The translations under genes and the position numbers were made by a program. The notes beneath the pieces are model-generated. The model was given only the letters and a program-made list of their open reading frames with translations, searched no databases and was not told the DNA's origin. Positions 33,881 through 47,820 of a stretch of 64,000 bases of DNA are shown one piece after another. Position 1 is the stretch's first letter. Every line of letters begins with the position of its first letter. Location of the stretch: NCBI GenBank assembly GCA_973895155.1, contig OZ316894.1, positions 8,866,001-8,930,000 on the forward strand, read 5' to 3'. The DNA is from Marsupella aquatica (taxonomy: Eukaryota; Marchantiophyta).

Positions 33881-35622
33881 TCATTGATACTCGATATGAT
33901 CAGTACTTCTGTCAATGACAGGTGTATCTGTGATTTCAGTGGTCAAGGAGTTCGCCGTGGGCCCACTTAAGAATTCACCAAATGAAATCGTCAACAACCT
34001 TGCTCCATTGCACACATCATATACCATTAGTCCCACTTCCCCTCCAAGCCAACTTCCAATGTGGCTTCCCAAGAGGAACCCAATCCGGGGTGATGGCCAG
34101 CCTAGTCTTTGCTCTCCCAGATCCCCTCCGGCATAGGTGCCGATTAAAGTCCCTACCCCTTTCAGACTCCCCTCAACAAATGTGCCTCCGTAGTATAGAA
34201 CCTCGAAAAAGTCCCAAGCCCCTGAAATGAGAGGTCCTGTTATGCGCTTGTGCTTCCGAGAGGCTAGTCGGCCAGCTTCTTTCCCCAATCTGGCGGCCTT
34301 CTCCCGGGCTGCGTTGATGGCCATACCATCAACGATACCCTTGTTCAACGCAATGTCGTATGCCCGTTGTCTGGCTTTCTCCACGTAGGATCCCTTTATA
34401 TTGAATGTGTAAAGTTTTACCAACTGCTTGCCAGCACAAGCCAGGGATCCAGTCCCCATGTCGAGGCAATCTTGCCAAGACAGGTCCTCTGTCCCGGACA
34501 AGTTATCTGCTCCAAGTGCTTCCCTAGACATTTGTGCTGCACAGAAGAAAACGCAGAGTGGGTTAGGTCACCTACAGAAACATGCAAGTAGGAGTTTTTG
34601 TTATACTAAACAATCCTCACACTTGTGGCCAAAGCAAGTCCAGATTGAGGATGATTCTCGAGAGACGAACGGTCTCAATCACGAGGGTCTTATTTATATA
34701 TTGAAGCCTAACGTAGTTCGAATTTTTTTGAGATCGAATTCCCAGTTGGAAGAACTCAATATACGTGATTGACATCTTGAAATCGGGGAAGAGGAAGGCT
34801 TTCCCGACCCAGTACCCTGGAACTGTGACTCCAGGCGACCGGGGACCACAGGGATCAACGGATTTCAAGGCCCAATGCGAGAAAACAAACAAAGGTGACT
34901 CGCAGGTCCATAAAGTTAATAAACATTCGAGAAAAAGAAAAGGGTGGGAGCGAAATTAGAAACTTTGGCAAAGGAATGGGACACCCATGAAGGAACGTAC
35001 AGAGCGACTCCTCAACCCCTCAACAGCACTCGTGACACCCAATATCTACAATTAGGCCCCTTTAATGTTCATTTAAGGATATGCTGGTACCATTGTCGAT
35101 CTTCAATGCAGAAACACAATTGAATTGCACAAAGTAGGTCCTACCCAAATTGAACAATCGAGTCCTAACTTCACTAGAATTAGCAGCCATGCAAAAAGTC
35201 AGAATTCGGTCACTACAGATCAAGCCATAAGCTTTTCAAAGGATGACAGCGCAGAGATTTAGACCCAAGACCGCTCACGGGGAACCCACGCGTGTTCCAC
35301 AACGATAGACATAAGAGAAATATTAGTGCCGAGGACTGACAATTCGTGCGACAAGTGGATCGACGGTCCAGACAAATTCCAAACAGACAACGGAGTGACA
35401 AAAAAGGACCAACGACGAACCAAAGCCTAATGAAGAGTGAGCCCCTAATCAAATACAGACCGCCCGAGACAGACGACTTCCTTCTCACCAGAGAGAAGAC
35501 AGTAATTAATTGTGCAGTTCAAAGAAAGAACTGGTCGCGAAGTTTCTACCTGACATGTAAAGAAGGGCCACAACAAGCCCAGTGAGCATGAGCTTGATTG
35601 AAACCAGAGTTGCCCCTGCCAT
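33881..35622 (-). CDS. Signal-anchored Gly-rich orphan protein, two exons
   Basis: Exon 1 is 35622-35550 and exon 2 is 34536-33881 (minus), joined by a GT-AG intron of about 1 kb in phase 1, giving 242 residues. The short first exon supplies a clear signal peptide or anchor ('SIKLMLTGLVVALLYMS'). The mature part begins with an acidic segment holding two Cys ('WQDCLDMGTGSLACAG'). It continues with a basic, Ala-rich helix (about residues 75-115; 'MAINAAREKAARLGKEAGRL'). Then comes a hydrophobic, Gly-rich stretch (about 125-215) with 'GAWDFFEVLYYGG', repeated small-residue motifs ('GVGTLIGTYAGG', 'GSHIGSWLGG') and 'GLMVYDV'. The Gly-x-x-x-Gly spacing fits packed membrane helices. I do not recognise the family and give no function. 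The repeated Gly blocks could be a membrane insertion or lumenal association region. The splice was chosen because it adds a signal peptide in perfect phase; the ATG at 34531 inside exon 2 is the alternative start. Confidence 0.75.
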
Positions 35623-38600
35623 GTTTCGTTGAATTCGGACCCACGAGGCTAGCATCCAAAATGAGTGCGGCAATCGCCCCCAGTGAGAAATCCAACTTCA
35701 ACTTGTGAGCAGCCGAAGCAACCCCGGAAACATGCATTGGCCTTCTTCCACCTAGTGATGCTCGAGTTGCTTCTCCGCGAGATGAGAATTACCGAGACCT
35801 CCACTCCATCCCAAACTGGAAACGGAAAGAAATTGTTGTTCAGATTAGTTTGCCAGAACCGTATTCTCTAGGCGGCATGCGCTGTCCTGCCCTGCTGTCT
35901 TCTTCTCCTTCAGATCCTTACCTGGAAGCCACTTCTCCGACGGTAGACTACCAGCATGCGCGAGGTCCTGCGTACGGAGTGCCCAGGCAGAGTCTCTAAT
36001 CGAGAGAGAGCGAGAGGAGCGGAAGAGACGCGGGTTGCTACATCTGCGTGAATCATACACGAGAGAGTAGCACTCGCAGAATGCGATTGGCAAATATTTA
36101 CTCTGTGAGATCAAATAGAGGGGAAGCAACGAGAAGCAAGGTGGAGGGAGATCGGAGCTAAACAATGTACGTGTACTACCCTACAGGTGTGCAGTGTGGG
36201 CAAAGGCGAAGTAAAATGTACGCTTTAGTTAAAGGAAAGAAAGGAAAGGAAAGGCAACAACAGGGAGTTACAATGGATATAGATGTGTTTGTTTAGCAAA
36301 GTGGCGTGTACCCATTGGATCTCAACAAGAATGACTCCCAACTCGCATGTGAGCCTCCAACAAGATTCAATGAAACATAGAATCGGAAGACCATACAGCA
36401 ACCTATGATAACGGGTGCAAAGCCCCCCTTTTACACTACAGTAGCTATTCTATAGATCTGATCCCGAGAATCCTAGACGTGGGTCCACCATCCCTCAGAG
36501 TACCACGCCGTCCCCACACAGCGCCTTTCCTCCTGCTTTTCCGGAACAGTCGGGAAAGGCGTCTTTCAGTAGGAAAGCTTTTCGGAGAAGTGGCGCTCTG
36601 ATGTGATACGAGAGTTAAACTAGGACGGTCACAGCCGAAAACCCTCGTCAGGTGTCAAAACGCATGGGCCAATGCCATTTGGGAAGAGTTTGAAGTCGCC
36701 CAGACAGAATGAAGGCCCTACCTAATGCATCAGAACAGCAAAAATACGCGGATAAAGCAATGACCACCCCAAGTGACAGTATGTCCAGGCTGCGGATTGT
36801 GTGCTACTTTCTTCTTAATGAAGGGAAGTCAGAATAGATTCTGGTCGGCTGGTCGGTCACCCTCAAAGTCGAGGACCTTCTCTCTACTTTACATAGCCTG
36901 AGTAATAAGTTCTCTTCATAGCTGCGTTGGTCAAGAGGGAAGGACGCTCGGTGGGAGAAGGCTAAGTTTTCAATTACCAGAATGTCGGAGAAGTGAATTT
37001 TGTGGCTCACCAGAACATTAAGTTTTCTCGCTCGGTGTAATTGGGGCTTCTCGGCAAAGGCACCTGATCCTGTCTTCTTTTCTACGCCGCTGCGAACCCT
37101 CCAACGGTTCAGATGCTCAGAGAGCTGCCGGTCAAAGATGGAGGGCCCGCCCTTTAACAACTCTATAATATGGGCTTGAATCGGAATTTTTCCAAAAGAA
37201 GCTTGACTGATGATGGACCAGGTTGGTACCAAACGACTTCTATCATGACACATCCGTTTCCCAAGGAGAGTGCATGAGAGCTCAAGATGCTTGGCGAGGT
37301 GTTTACATCTCGCCATTCATCTGAATGTAACATGAAAACCCGCCCCGCATTTTTGGGGCTCATTAGCGAAAGGGCCCGGTACGAGTGGCAGCCGCTAGCC
37401 GTCTTCTGCGGGATGTTTTCTCTACAGTGCTCCAAAGTAGTCACGCCTTCTACTGTTTCTTACCATCGCCACCATACACGGTGCTTCACTTTCTCCACCT
37501 CGCTCGGTACTACTGTCGGGTGTCGCGAGCAGCAGCAGCGGGGTTGCTCGACACCAGCTTTCACGGACATAAACGAGTTATTGTTAGCTCATCCGCTTTC
37601 CCAAGAAAGAATATAATTATGATGCAACGCTGAAACGTTGTCGAGAAATATCCTTAGTTGAGGAACTTTTAGGTCAACTAAAATGACAGACAAATTTGAA
37701 TGAAGTCATGCCTCACGAGATTTAAAGGAGCACAAGATGATGATGTTAGTGTATTGTTGACGCCCCACCGTTGAGGCAAACTGTGATGAAATATTCTTCG
37801 AGATCTTGAATGAGGGTAGGATGGGTGTCATGGTTATGAGTATGCCTTTCTGCACTCGAGTTCCACATTGAACGGAGCATGATGGAACCTAAGGGTGACG
37901 CTAAAATGGTGGAACCCAAATTCCGCGAAATATTGAAGGATAAAAGACAACTCAAAATGCCGCATTCTGGCTTGTCTGACCTGAGCAATTTCAAGAAGGC
38001 CGACGAGGAATTTATGCTTGAAACTTTTCTAGATCTTCGTCGGTGGTGGTACCTCGAATGGGAGACGGTAGTTTGGCGTCTACATTGAAGCCTCCTCGCC
38101 GAGAGTCCCTCTTAGCCTTAAGGCCAATTATTTCTAAATCACCCGGAATCCAACTCGTCTGAGCACCACGGATTCACAAAGGTAGTCACGTCGAGAATCC
38201 AACTCTTCGGTTGCTACACATCTCTGCTGTATTCTGAAGTTATGCAGTCTGAACTGCTATAAACCATCCTTCGAAACTCATAGACGCAGGAGGAGAAGCA
38301 GTGCTGCTGAAGTAGTTGAAAACCATTGCTGTGGGGATTTTGCTGGTGGAATGGCCGATGGAGAAAGCCCGGTCTAGATATCTTCAGTGCGATCAATTCA
38401 AAGGTTGCATAAGAACTGTGCGGGTCCAGTCACAAGATAGTCGATCCCTCACCAACGGTATTTTAACGGTCCCTAGACTTGTCAGAGTCAATTCCCTGAA
38501 CTAAAGCATCAATAATACGAAGATTCAGCCGTCCGAGCCATGGATTTACCTTCAAATATGCTAAGCTGGAAGAGTGAGCTCACCGTCTCCCGCTGGGAAA

Positions 38601-40326
38601 CGCATCCCTAATCACTAACTGCTCTGCACGCACTCATCACCCAAATGTAAACCAAAAGTCTTACAGGGGGATCGATTCTCGGTAGCATTTATGCCAATTG
38701 CGAGAGCATACAGCATCCTCGAAGAATGTTCAAACATTGACTTCCTCTGCCACGCTTGTAGTAGCACACATCCTGGTACTGAGCTCCGCTTCTGCACAAT
38801 CGTCGCATTCCTATGAAGCTCATTGCAATGATGGTCTTGAGACGAATAGCAGCTGGAGGATAAAATAGCTTTCATCATGTTCATTTCTTGCAAGAATTAT
38901 TGACGAGTATAAGTTTTCATCGTAAGGACGTTTGCAGCATCGCAGTCTTCTGCACACATCATGAAAACTTGGGTTGAGGCTTTCCTAGGGAATTCGGCTT
39001 GACCCCATTCCCGCGGCACGAAGGAAATAAAACTTGAGAATTCCATATCTAACGTGAGACTGATGCATTTTATAGAGAGGACGGATGGGAGGTCGATGAC
39101 AGAAGATTGCCCGCACTAAAAAATCTGGGAAAGTACATCAGTAGCTTGGTGACGAGCCTCCTTAACTTTCATCAGGAAGGTAATTGACAAAGCAGGCTTA
39201 CAGTCAGCGTATGGTGTTCATTGAGTTTCAATGAGATAACGCTGCCTATAAAGAGCATCAGAGCCAACGACAGATACAAAAGGATAGAATTACTCAGCAA
39301 ACCGCACGAGTCTCTGTAGTGATTAACTACGTTGAAATATTTATGGTTTCACCTCACGATGAGCGAAAATTTATATCAATCGGGTCCAGCATGAGCTTGT
39401 TAACACAAACGATCCGGAACATTGAGGAAGCACGTGTGCGATATACGGTACATTGACGTGGAAACTCACCAAATAGATGACAAACATAGTAGAAAAAATT
39501 CTCCATCAATCATTCTATCCTGACAGCAGTTCACGCTACTAAGAAATTGTGAACTGCTCTCAATAGTGTAAAGTCACTTGATTAAACAATATGTTGTAAG
39601 CGCAGAACCCTTCCCAGATTCATACTCGTACTATGTCTCCAGGTGCAAAAGATATTACCAGAAGGTTGTCTGAACTCCATGCTTACGTCCAGGAAAGAAA
39701 TCCTAAACAATCCACAACGGAAAGGCCGGTTTGAATCCGGCGTTCCTTTACAAAACAAACGTCCTATATTGCAGGATCAAAATAATTATTTCCAACTGTT
39801 TTGACCCGGGAAAGCATCTTTGACATGAAATTCTACAATGAAGAATCAGACTAGGATAGAGCTCATCCACATGCCGCTTTAGATTCATGAGGCAATTCGT
39901 ACATGCACACTGCAATGAAACATCTCACGATGTACTGAAAGTCTTGGTCTAGAGCCAGTTGAGGCGTCTTGCCAAGTACTCTATACAACAAAATGATCAA
40001 CGATCCACTGGAATCTGAAATCCTGCACCTCATGAATAAGGCTAGAAACATCTCTAATTCCTCATCCCTCATACGAGATAAGTTGCACCATAAATTACGG
40101 GTGCAAGGATCACACCCGCGTGGAGATTCCTTTGACTTTTAGCCTCCATACCAACCTGTTAGTCCTAGGGAGGCCGCTGTAGCTTCATGTCAGCAATCTA
40201 ATCAACGAGTTCAAAACGGACGACATCCAAAATATGGCATCTTTCACTCTTCACGAAAGAATGAAGTCCCGTGAGCATAATAATACAAAATGCGTGCGGC
40301 AAAAGGGAGTTGTGCTTTGCCATGGT
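35623..40326. other. Long intergenic stretch, no gene recognised
   Basis: The first few hundred bases should hold the promoter of the 33.9-kb minus-strand gene. The largest open frame (36804-37316 minus, 170 codons) has no recognisable domain and overlaps frames on the other strand. A tRNA T-arm-like hairpin at 39725-39741 has no matching tRNA body (see rejected items). The remaining sequence shows no recognised feature. Confidence 0.4.
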
Positions 40327-42198
<1,872 letters not shown>

Positions 42199-43398
42199 TG
42201 TGGCGACACTCTATCTCGATTCTCCAGATATAGCTCGCCCGTCACTTCGACAAACCCGCGGGAGAGCTCCACGCAGCTTCCATAATGGCCACAACCTCCA
42301 CCTACGCGATCACAAAATGAAAACCGATAGATTTGGCCTTAACAAAGGAGGCGCTCTGAAAACTGACCACAAACCTCGTGTTACCAACCAGGTCTGCCAA
42401 ATTACTAAAAAAGGCACGGTTCACGTTGCCATCCTGTTCGTCCCTTAGGGTTCTCAATCAGCACGCCAACTTGAACTTTATCCACCCTCCTAAAGCACCT
42501 GCCTCCTCAGAAATACTGTATAGCAATCGTTGTCGTACAAAGCAGAAGAAACACTACGGAAGCACTAGGACATGTTTACAGGAAAGTAGGTAATCGGCAT
42601 TCCCAGGAATAACTAACTGCGTCTGCAACCTGTGTCGTCGAACCATTTAAGTACCTTCGGTACATAAACAGAAAATGGCACAATCCCGCAAAAATCAAAC
42701 ACTCTGCCCACCCACTCGCTCTCTTCGCGCCTCTCTCATAATTTCTTCAATTTGCCGCCGTAATGGATCGTTCGTCGCACGGAACTCTTCGACAGCCTTA
42801 AACAGGTTCAAGACCCTCTTCAGGGGACAGCTGACTGGAAAGATTCAAATCTCAAATTCACAATGCCCTAACTATTACGAAATCTCTGGCAGTAACAAAA
42901 ATACATTTCGACACTCCCCCTAAAAGCTCGTAAACCAGGTTCAGAGAGAATCTCTCCGGTTTCGGGGCTGAGACCTCACGGCCTTGAATAAAACAAAAAG
43001 GCGCTCCCCCTTTTTCGAATTCTTTAGCTTACATTCGACTTCCCAATCTCATACAGGCAATTCTGCAGAAAGGTACACTGCTCCAGGATTGGCGTACTCT
43101 CACCACATACAGACAACTAAATCCAAGAAACTGTGTTTTTAAATAGATACCGCCACGGTAATACTTTGTTTGGAAGATATTCTGCAAGTCTGTAACACCA
43201 GAAGCACTCACAGAGTACAGGGGCTTTGGACGATCCGTCTCTTCTCTCAAGAACGAGACCCCCGCATGCGCTCCCTCCGCATCTGTGGATGGTCGGTTGA
43301 ATCACCAACTTACTTGCTGTCCTGAGAAATGTGGAGCGTTCCACCTCAGAAGCAATTCCATTGAACAAACGTACCAGGCTATAAATCCACCCATCCAT
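42199..43398. other. Upstream flank of the UBC27-like gene
   Basis: Presumed promoter and leader of the minus-strand E2 gene; no second gene is recognised. No TATA element or initiator could be assigned by eye. Confidence 0.4.
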
Positions 43399-43752
43399 CC
43401 ATCATATCATAAATAACAGTAGGGTACCAACATTACAGGCAAGGGAAGGAGCGACAGCAACTCCGACCCGAGTCTTCACAGAGTGCACGAGAATTGCCAA
43501 TATCAAAACCAACAGAAGGGTACCAACATTATATGCAAGGGAAGGAGCAATAGCAAAGTGCACGAGAATTGCCAATATCATAACCAACAGAGTACCTACA
43601 GTATACGCACGGGATGCAGCAACAGCACAGTGCACGAGAATTGTCAATATCATAAAAGACAACAGTAGGGTACCGACATTGCACGTAAGGGCGGAAGCGA
43701 TAGCAACTCCTACCCAAGTCTACTTCACAGAGCGCACGAGAATTGCCAATTC
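43399..43752. repeat. Minisatellite, imperfect 72-101 bp units
   Basis: The anchor 'gcacgagaattg(c/t)caat' starts at 43483, 43560, 43632 and 43733, giving periods of 77, 72 and 101 bp. A preceding partial unit starts at about 43402. Between anchors each unit carries 'aacagtagggtacc(a/g)acatt' or a shortened form, then 'gcaagggaaggagc(g/a)a(c/t)agcaa'. Two units hold an extra block of about 25 bp ('actccgacccgagtcttcaca' or its variant), making a long and a short unit type. The minus strand stays open for 86 codons and would encode a hydrophobic repeat peptide ('ILAILVH'). Because unit lengths are not all multiples of three, I treat that frame as incidental. Confidence 0.85.
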
Positions 43753-44164
43753 GGCATTCTGGAAATCAGTCACTAGTCGAGTAAAGCGTAGGCTCGAGAC
43801 AGAGTGAGCTCTCGAAATCGTTCATTCTTCTTGTCTGTCGCTTTGCCGAGTCCCAAACCTATTCCCTCTCATCAGTTTCAAAAGACGGCCTGTCCCTTTC
43901 GTACTCGCTGTCCCCGCCCATACCACCCGTGCCGGGTCGGACCGGGCCGAAGCGTTGGCCGGACCGCCGGAGGGACTTCCGTCGACGAGGCTTGTAATAA
44001 TTAATTACAGTAGACGGCCAAGTTCAGGCCTATCTATTAAGCAGAGGCTTTGACGGCCGTCGGTATAAATGAACTCCGACATGATTTTGTGTTGATTTGA
44101 GTACACTAATTGTAATGTGTAAGCAAATAATAAAAATAAAAATAAAAATTAATAAAAAAAAATC
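43753..44164. other. Intergenic DNA with an A-rich simple repeat
   Basis: GC-richer DNA at 43850-43990 is followed by an (AAAAAT)-type simple repeat at about 44126-44160. No gene is recognised. Confidence 0.45.
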
Positions 44165-44460
44165 TTGCATTACCTCTATTTTTCTAAGTGCAACAACAAA
44201 TCTTGCATTACCCCTATTTTCCTACGTGCAACTGCCTGGCTATCAACAACTACCTGGTTAATAACATCCCTTTTGGGGACTCCCTTTTAGCTAGTGAGCT
44301 CGCTAGCCATAAGGAGCCTTTCAAAAAACACAAAAGATGTAAAAGGCACCAAAAAGCAACTGAAATTTGAAACCATTATTGTCTCGTTATCAAAATCTCC
44401 TCACTATCAACCATTATTGTCTCGTTATCAAAATCTCCTCACTATCAAAATCTCCTGTTT
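44165..44460. repeat. Two short tandem duplications
   Basis: 'aaatcttgcattacc(t/c)ctattt' recurs at about 44159-44181 and 44198-44220 with related flanks ('cta(a/c)gtgcaac'). At about 44373-44445 a 36-bp unit, 'accattattgtctcgttatc' plus 'aaaatctcctcactatca', is repeated twice and its tail a third time. Confidence 0.8.
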
Positions 44461-46115
44461 GATCGCAACATAGAATACCTCATTTGAGTATGGTGTTAAA
44501 CCGCAACTCCCGGTATTGCCCTGTAGTGCAATCGGGGGTCCTTTCATTCTGTACTCTGCTGCCCGGGCCCACCCACTACTGCTGCCTGAGCCCACCGTCC
44601 TGCAATGCTCCGGGCCTCACCTTCCTGACGTGCGACATTTGCTCGTGATCGTATGCTAGTCCCGGGCTCCCTCTCCTGTGCTTATCCTGTGAAAGACTCG
44701 ACGATTTCACAAAGAGATTTAAATTTTTGCACTAATGTTAAATAGGAATTGCATTCTGCCAGTTGTGTTGTCCCTTCGTCTTCCATGGCGGATGCATCAA
44801 GGTTGTCGTCCTCCCGTCCGCCTCCATGTCCAGTGCTCAATAGGTAAGGAGACGTTGTAGCATAAAGCCTGCAGCTCGATGCAGGTTCTCACCATGTCTC
44901 CGTTCCACTTTCTTGACGTCTGAAGTTTGTGTAATTGAAGTGACAAAGGTCTCATCTATCTTGTAGCTATCCAAAGTTGTCGTGTTTCTGTGAAGGGCGA
45001 TTTACAATCTAGACTCCAAGGGGATCAGCAGCTGACAATTCTTGAAGCTATTTCTCTTCCTTGGTTGCTTTGTGTCGATGCATCGTTGCTTTTATGACGT
45101 TCTTGCATTCAAGAGTGGGATGATATATAAGGACAATGAGTTACGCTGTGAGAAGGAAGAGTGAGGAATTTGAGATTGTCGATTTTCCCATGGTCTCTCA
45201 AGTGGGTTTGACAGGAGAGCAGAGGAAACGGCTCGTGATTTCTCTTTTTTAGTTACATACACCATAATACGGGGATGAAGCTCTTGGAGTTAATTATCTC
45301 CCACACAACTCCTGAAATCAAGACTTCATTACATCCAAGATGCCTCTGGTACCTGACTAGAGGCGAATAAGTCATTGCTTGAGAGCCTAGAGGCAAGGAT
45401 TGATGAGGGCGTGGCGATCCTCACAACTCATATAGATTCCCATTTCGCAGTCATTCAAAGCCACTGTACAACAATGGCTTCCTTTTCTTACATCTCTCAT
45501 GAAAAAATCTGTCATACTATGATTTGTTTTTTTCTGATATGTCTCCTGAGAAACCAGTGACAGTATGATTCATTACTTTTCTTAGGTACCTTGAGAGATA
45601 TAAGGAAAGTCTCTCGATGCAGGTTCTCACCATGAGACAGGACTTTCCTGATATTGAGTTGCAGAGATATAATGAAAGTATCAAGCTCCAGGGTCTCACC
45701 ATGAGAGAGATATAAGACAGGTAGGTTCTCATCATTCTGCCGTTTCAAACGAGACGAGACTTTTCTTACATCTCTGCTCAGTAACTCAATCAGTACGTGA
45801 GACAAGACTTTTGTTAGATCTCTCCTGAGAAATCGTAGCAAAATTATCTCTTTGTAGCCCAAATTGGTTATCATCCAGTCCAAGCCAATGTCGCCAGCTT
45901 ATGCCAAGAGCAATGTTGTGAGAATGCAGGTTTTCCTTCAGATTTATCATTATCCAATTCTACTAACATTCACAGCCATTTGTAATGCCTTCTTGGCTAT
46001 GGCCGCCGACCTCGGAGTAGTAGTCGTGTTCATCGCGCAGACTCTTTTGAGTACTCCTGCGCAAGGTGAATGTCAACGTTCTTGCATCCATAAGTGGCTT
46101 TTGGTTTTTTCCCAT
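44461..46115. other. Intergenic DNA with degenerate repeats built on 'gtctcaccatg'
   Basis: No gene is recognised. 'gcaggttctcaccatg' occurs at about 44882 and 45619, with variants at about 45688 and 45722. The words 'gagagatata(a)', 'aagtctc' and 'agacttttctta' repeat at 45480-45820 in a loose period of roughly 70 bp. A 123-codon minus frame across the repeats (45512-45883) reflects them and shows repeated 'RKVLSH'-like words; I do not call it a gene. Confidence 0.5.
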
Positions 46116-46329
46116 TCATCCTTGATTGCTTGAATCCATCCAACTCTCTGTCCATGTGTAGGTAGGGAATCCCCAGTCTGAAAAGCATACCAATGGCGTG
46201 AAGTAAGGACCCAAGTGGGATGTGATACCCACAAGTGCAGTATATGTCAATCTTGCACATAATGTGGAATGATAGAGTTGAGAAGTAACTAGAGGTGATC
46301 CCCTAAACTCACCTGTAATAAAAGGCCAA

Positions 46330-47820
46330 TCATGACCCTTCTCCCCACAACCAACCCGGATGGACCAAAGTTGATGGAACTCTTTAATATGCTCCACTCT
46401 AGGAGTCAAAGAGCAGCTAGGGATGTGACATCTAGGAAGGAGTTCATCGACGAAGTCGGACACCGAGTGTCGTTCTATGAAACCCACTTTGGTAGGGTTG
46501 TGTGGACGGGCTCTAGATGTGGGTTGGGAGTCTAGTGTGACATCCGTTTGGGAATCCAACACCTCAGTGACACTAGGTTGAGAATCCAATACAATCTATG
46601 GGTCATGTTCATCTACTCTACAACCAGCCCGAGCAGTCTACAAATAATGGATAGGCAAGAAACATAAGACAACATACGACCAAACCAATATGCACCTTCA
46701 TGTGAGAGTAGGCACAAAGTATACCAAACTGTGTACAAAATAAAGCTTGTAGAATACCTCCAACCCTAGAGCCCCCAAAGCATCACGATCATCATCTCCA
46801 AATATGTTCTCGTTCTCACGCGCAAAGGATCCATAATCATCCTCATGCACGTCGTACTGTGGAGTATATGTCACCTAACAAAATAGTTCAGACACAACAT
46901 GACCTTATGAGGATTCCTCAGACCTTGATTGTACAAATGAAATCAAAAGTAAACATAGAAATGACAATTAGCTGCACTTTTCTAGAATTGGATTGTCACA
47001 ACCTCAGAGAAGAGACCTCCCGAGAATAGACCATCTGCAAATAGTGGCTCTAAAACCTGGGGCGGTTGCTGCTCCTCAATATGAATATGCCTATGAGTGT
47101 CGGGAATGCTCATGTCCTCCGTCTGATTTGTGCCACCAAATACGTTGAGGTAACTTTTTTTTGAGATATTGATAAGGAGTTACATTAATGATGTGTGTGG
47201 TTGTGATGATTTGTGACCTTTCACATGGTATATGAAAAACTAATTTTCTTTATCATTTGTCTGTTTATGTAGTGAAGGCATACACTCCTAAAGGGCAACC
47301 AAATATCCACATCCCTAAAATTTATTTCCCATATAATAAGAACTTTCATACAATAATGGCTCTTGGAGATGACCTCAAACCACCTCATGAGGTCTATGGT
47401 GTGATGAGTTGGGTCTGGATCCAAGGTTTGTGCTATGGCTACATCGGATGGACCTCCCTGGTCAACAGGTGCCTCATGCACAAAAGCCTCTTGCATGATA
47501 AATGATGCCTCCGCTGCACGCCACCTCCTCAAGTGCTCGATGCGCTCACGTGACATGTCAAGTAACCAGACAGTGTATAATTGTAGCATGTTGTGTTAGG
47601 ATCATCGCCCAATAAGAGCCTCAACTCCTCCCACTCATCCCATCGCTCAAGTGGGACCCGGATCGCAGGCTTGGCATCATTCTGGTCTCCTTCTCTTTTT
47701 GTAATCTATGACATCACTAGGATACTTTGGTCTTGGAGGACCACCACCCTGAGGAGGACGTCTACGACGGGCAGTAGGAAGGTCAGGTGGCTCACCCCCG
47801 GGCTCACCAGGAGTACTCAT
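46330..47820 (-). pseudogene. Decayed multi-exon coding region of unknown family
   Basis: Several minus-strand segments read as coherent hydrophilic protein with splice signals. Segment 1 starts at the ATG at 47820 and is Pro/Arg-rich ('MSTPGEPGGEPPDLP'). After a frameshift near 47690 it continues in another frame ('VPLERWDEWEELRLLLG'). After a second frame change near 47560 it continues again ('ERIEHLRRWRAAEASFIMQE', ending near 47380). Segment 2, ending at a GT donor at 47003, is acidic ('HIHIEEQQPPQVLEPLFADG'). Segment 3 is a clean 117-bp exon (46874-46758) with AG/GT borders, in phase 0 with segment 2 ('NENIFGDDDRDALGALGLE'). Segment 4 (46589 to about 46330) has repeated 'LDSQ' words and 'VDELLPRCHIPSC', with an in-frame stop just upstream. 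The breaks indicate a pseudogene. The look is that of an accessory gene of a plant DNA transposon, but no named domain is recognised. Clean splice borders argue against chance frames. Confidence 0.5.

Noticed and set aside
36804-37316. 170-codon minus-strand open frame
   Set aside because: No recognisable domain, no splice-phase partner, and overlapping frames on the other strand; length alone is not enough.
39725-39741. tRNA T-arm-like hairpin 'gccggtttgaatccggc'
   Set aside because: No A box, anticodon arm or acceptor stem lies in the upstream 80 bases, and the following bases do not pair as an acceptor stem.
43402-43662. Hydrophobic repeat protein on the minus strand
   Set aside because: It is the translation of a minisatellite whose unit length is not constantly a multiple of three.
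45512-45883. 123-codon minus-strand open frame with repeated 'RKVLSH'-like words
   Set aside because: The peptide repeats mirror degenerate DNA repeats in the same place; no domain or start context supports a gene.
47257-47505. 82-codon plus-strand frame inside the decayed minus-strand gene
   Set aside because: It overlaps segments that read better on the minus strand and intron-like sequence; likely a shadow frame.
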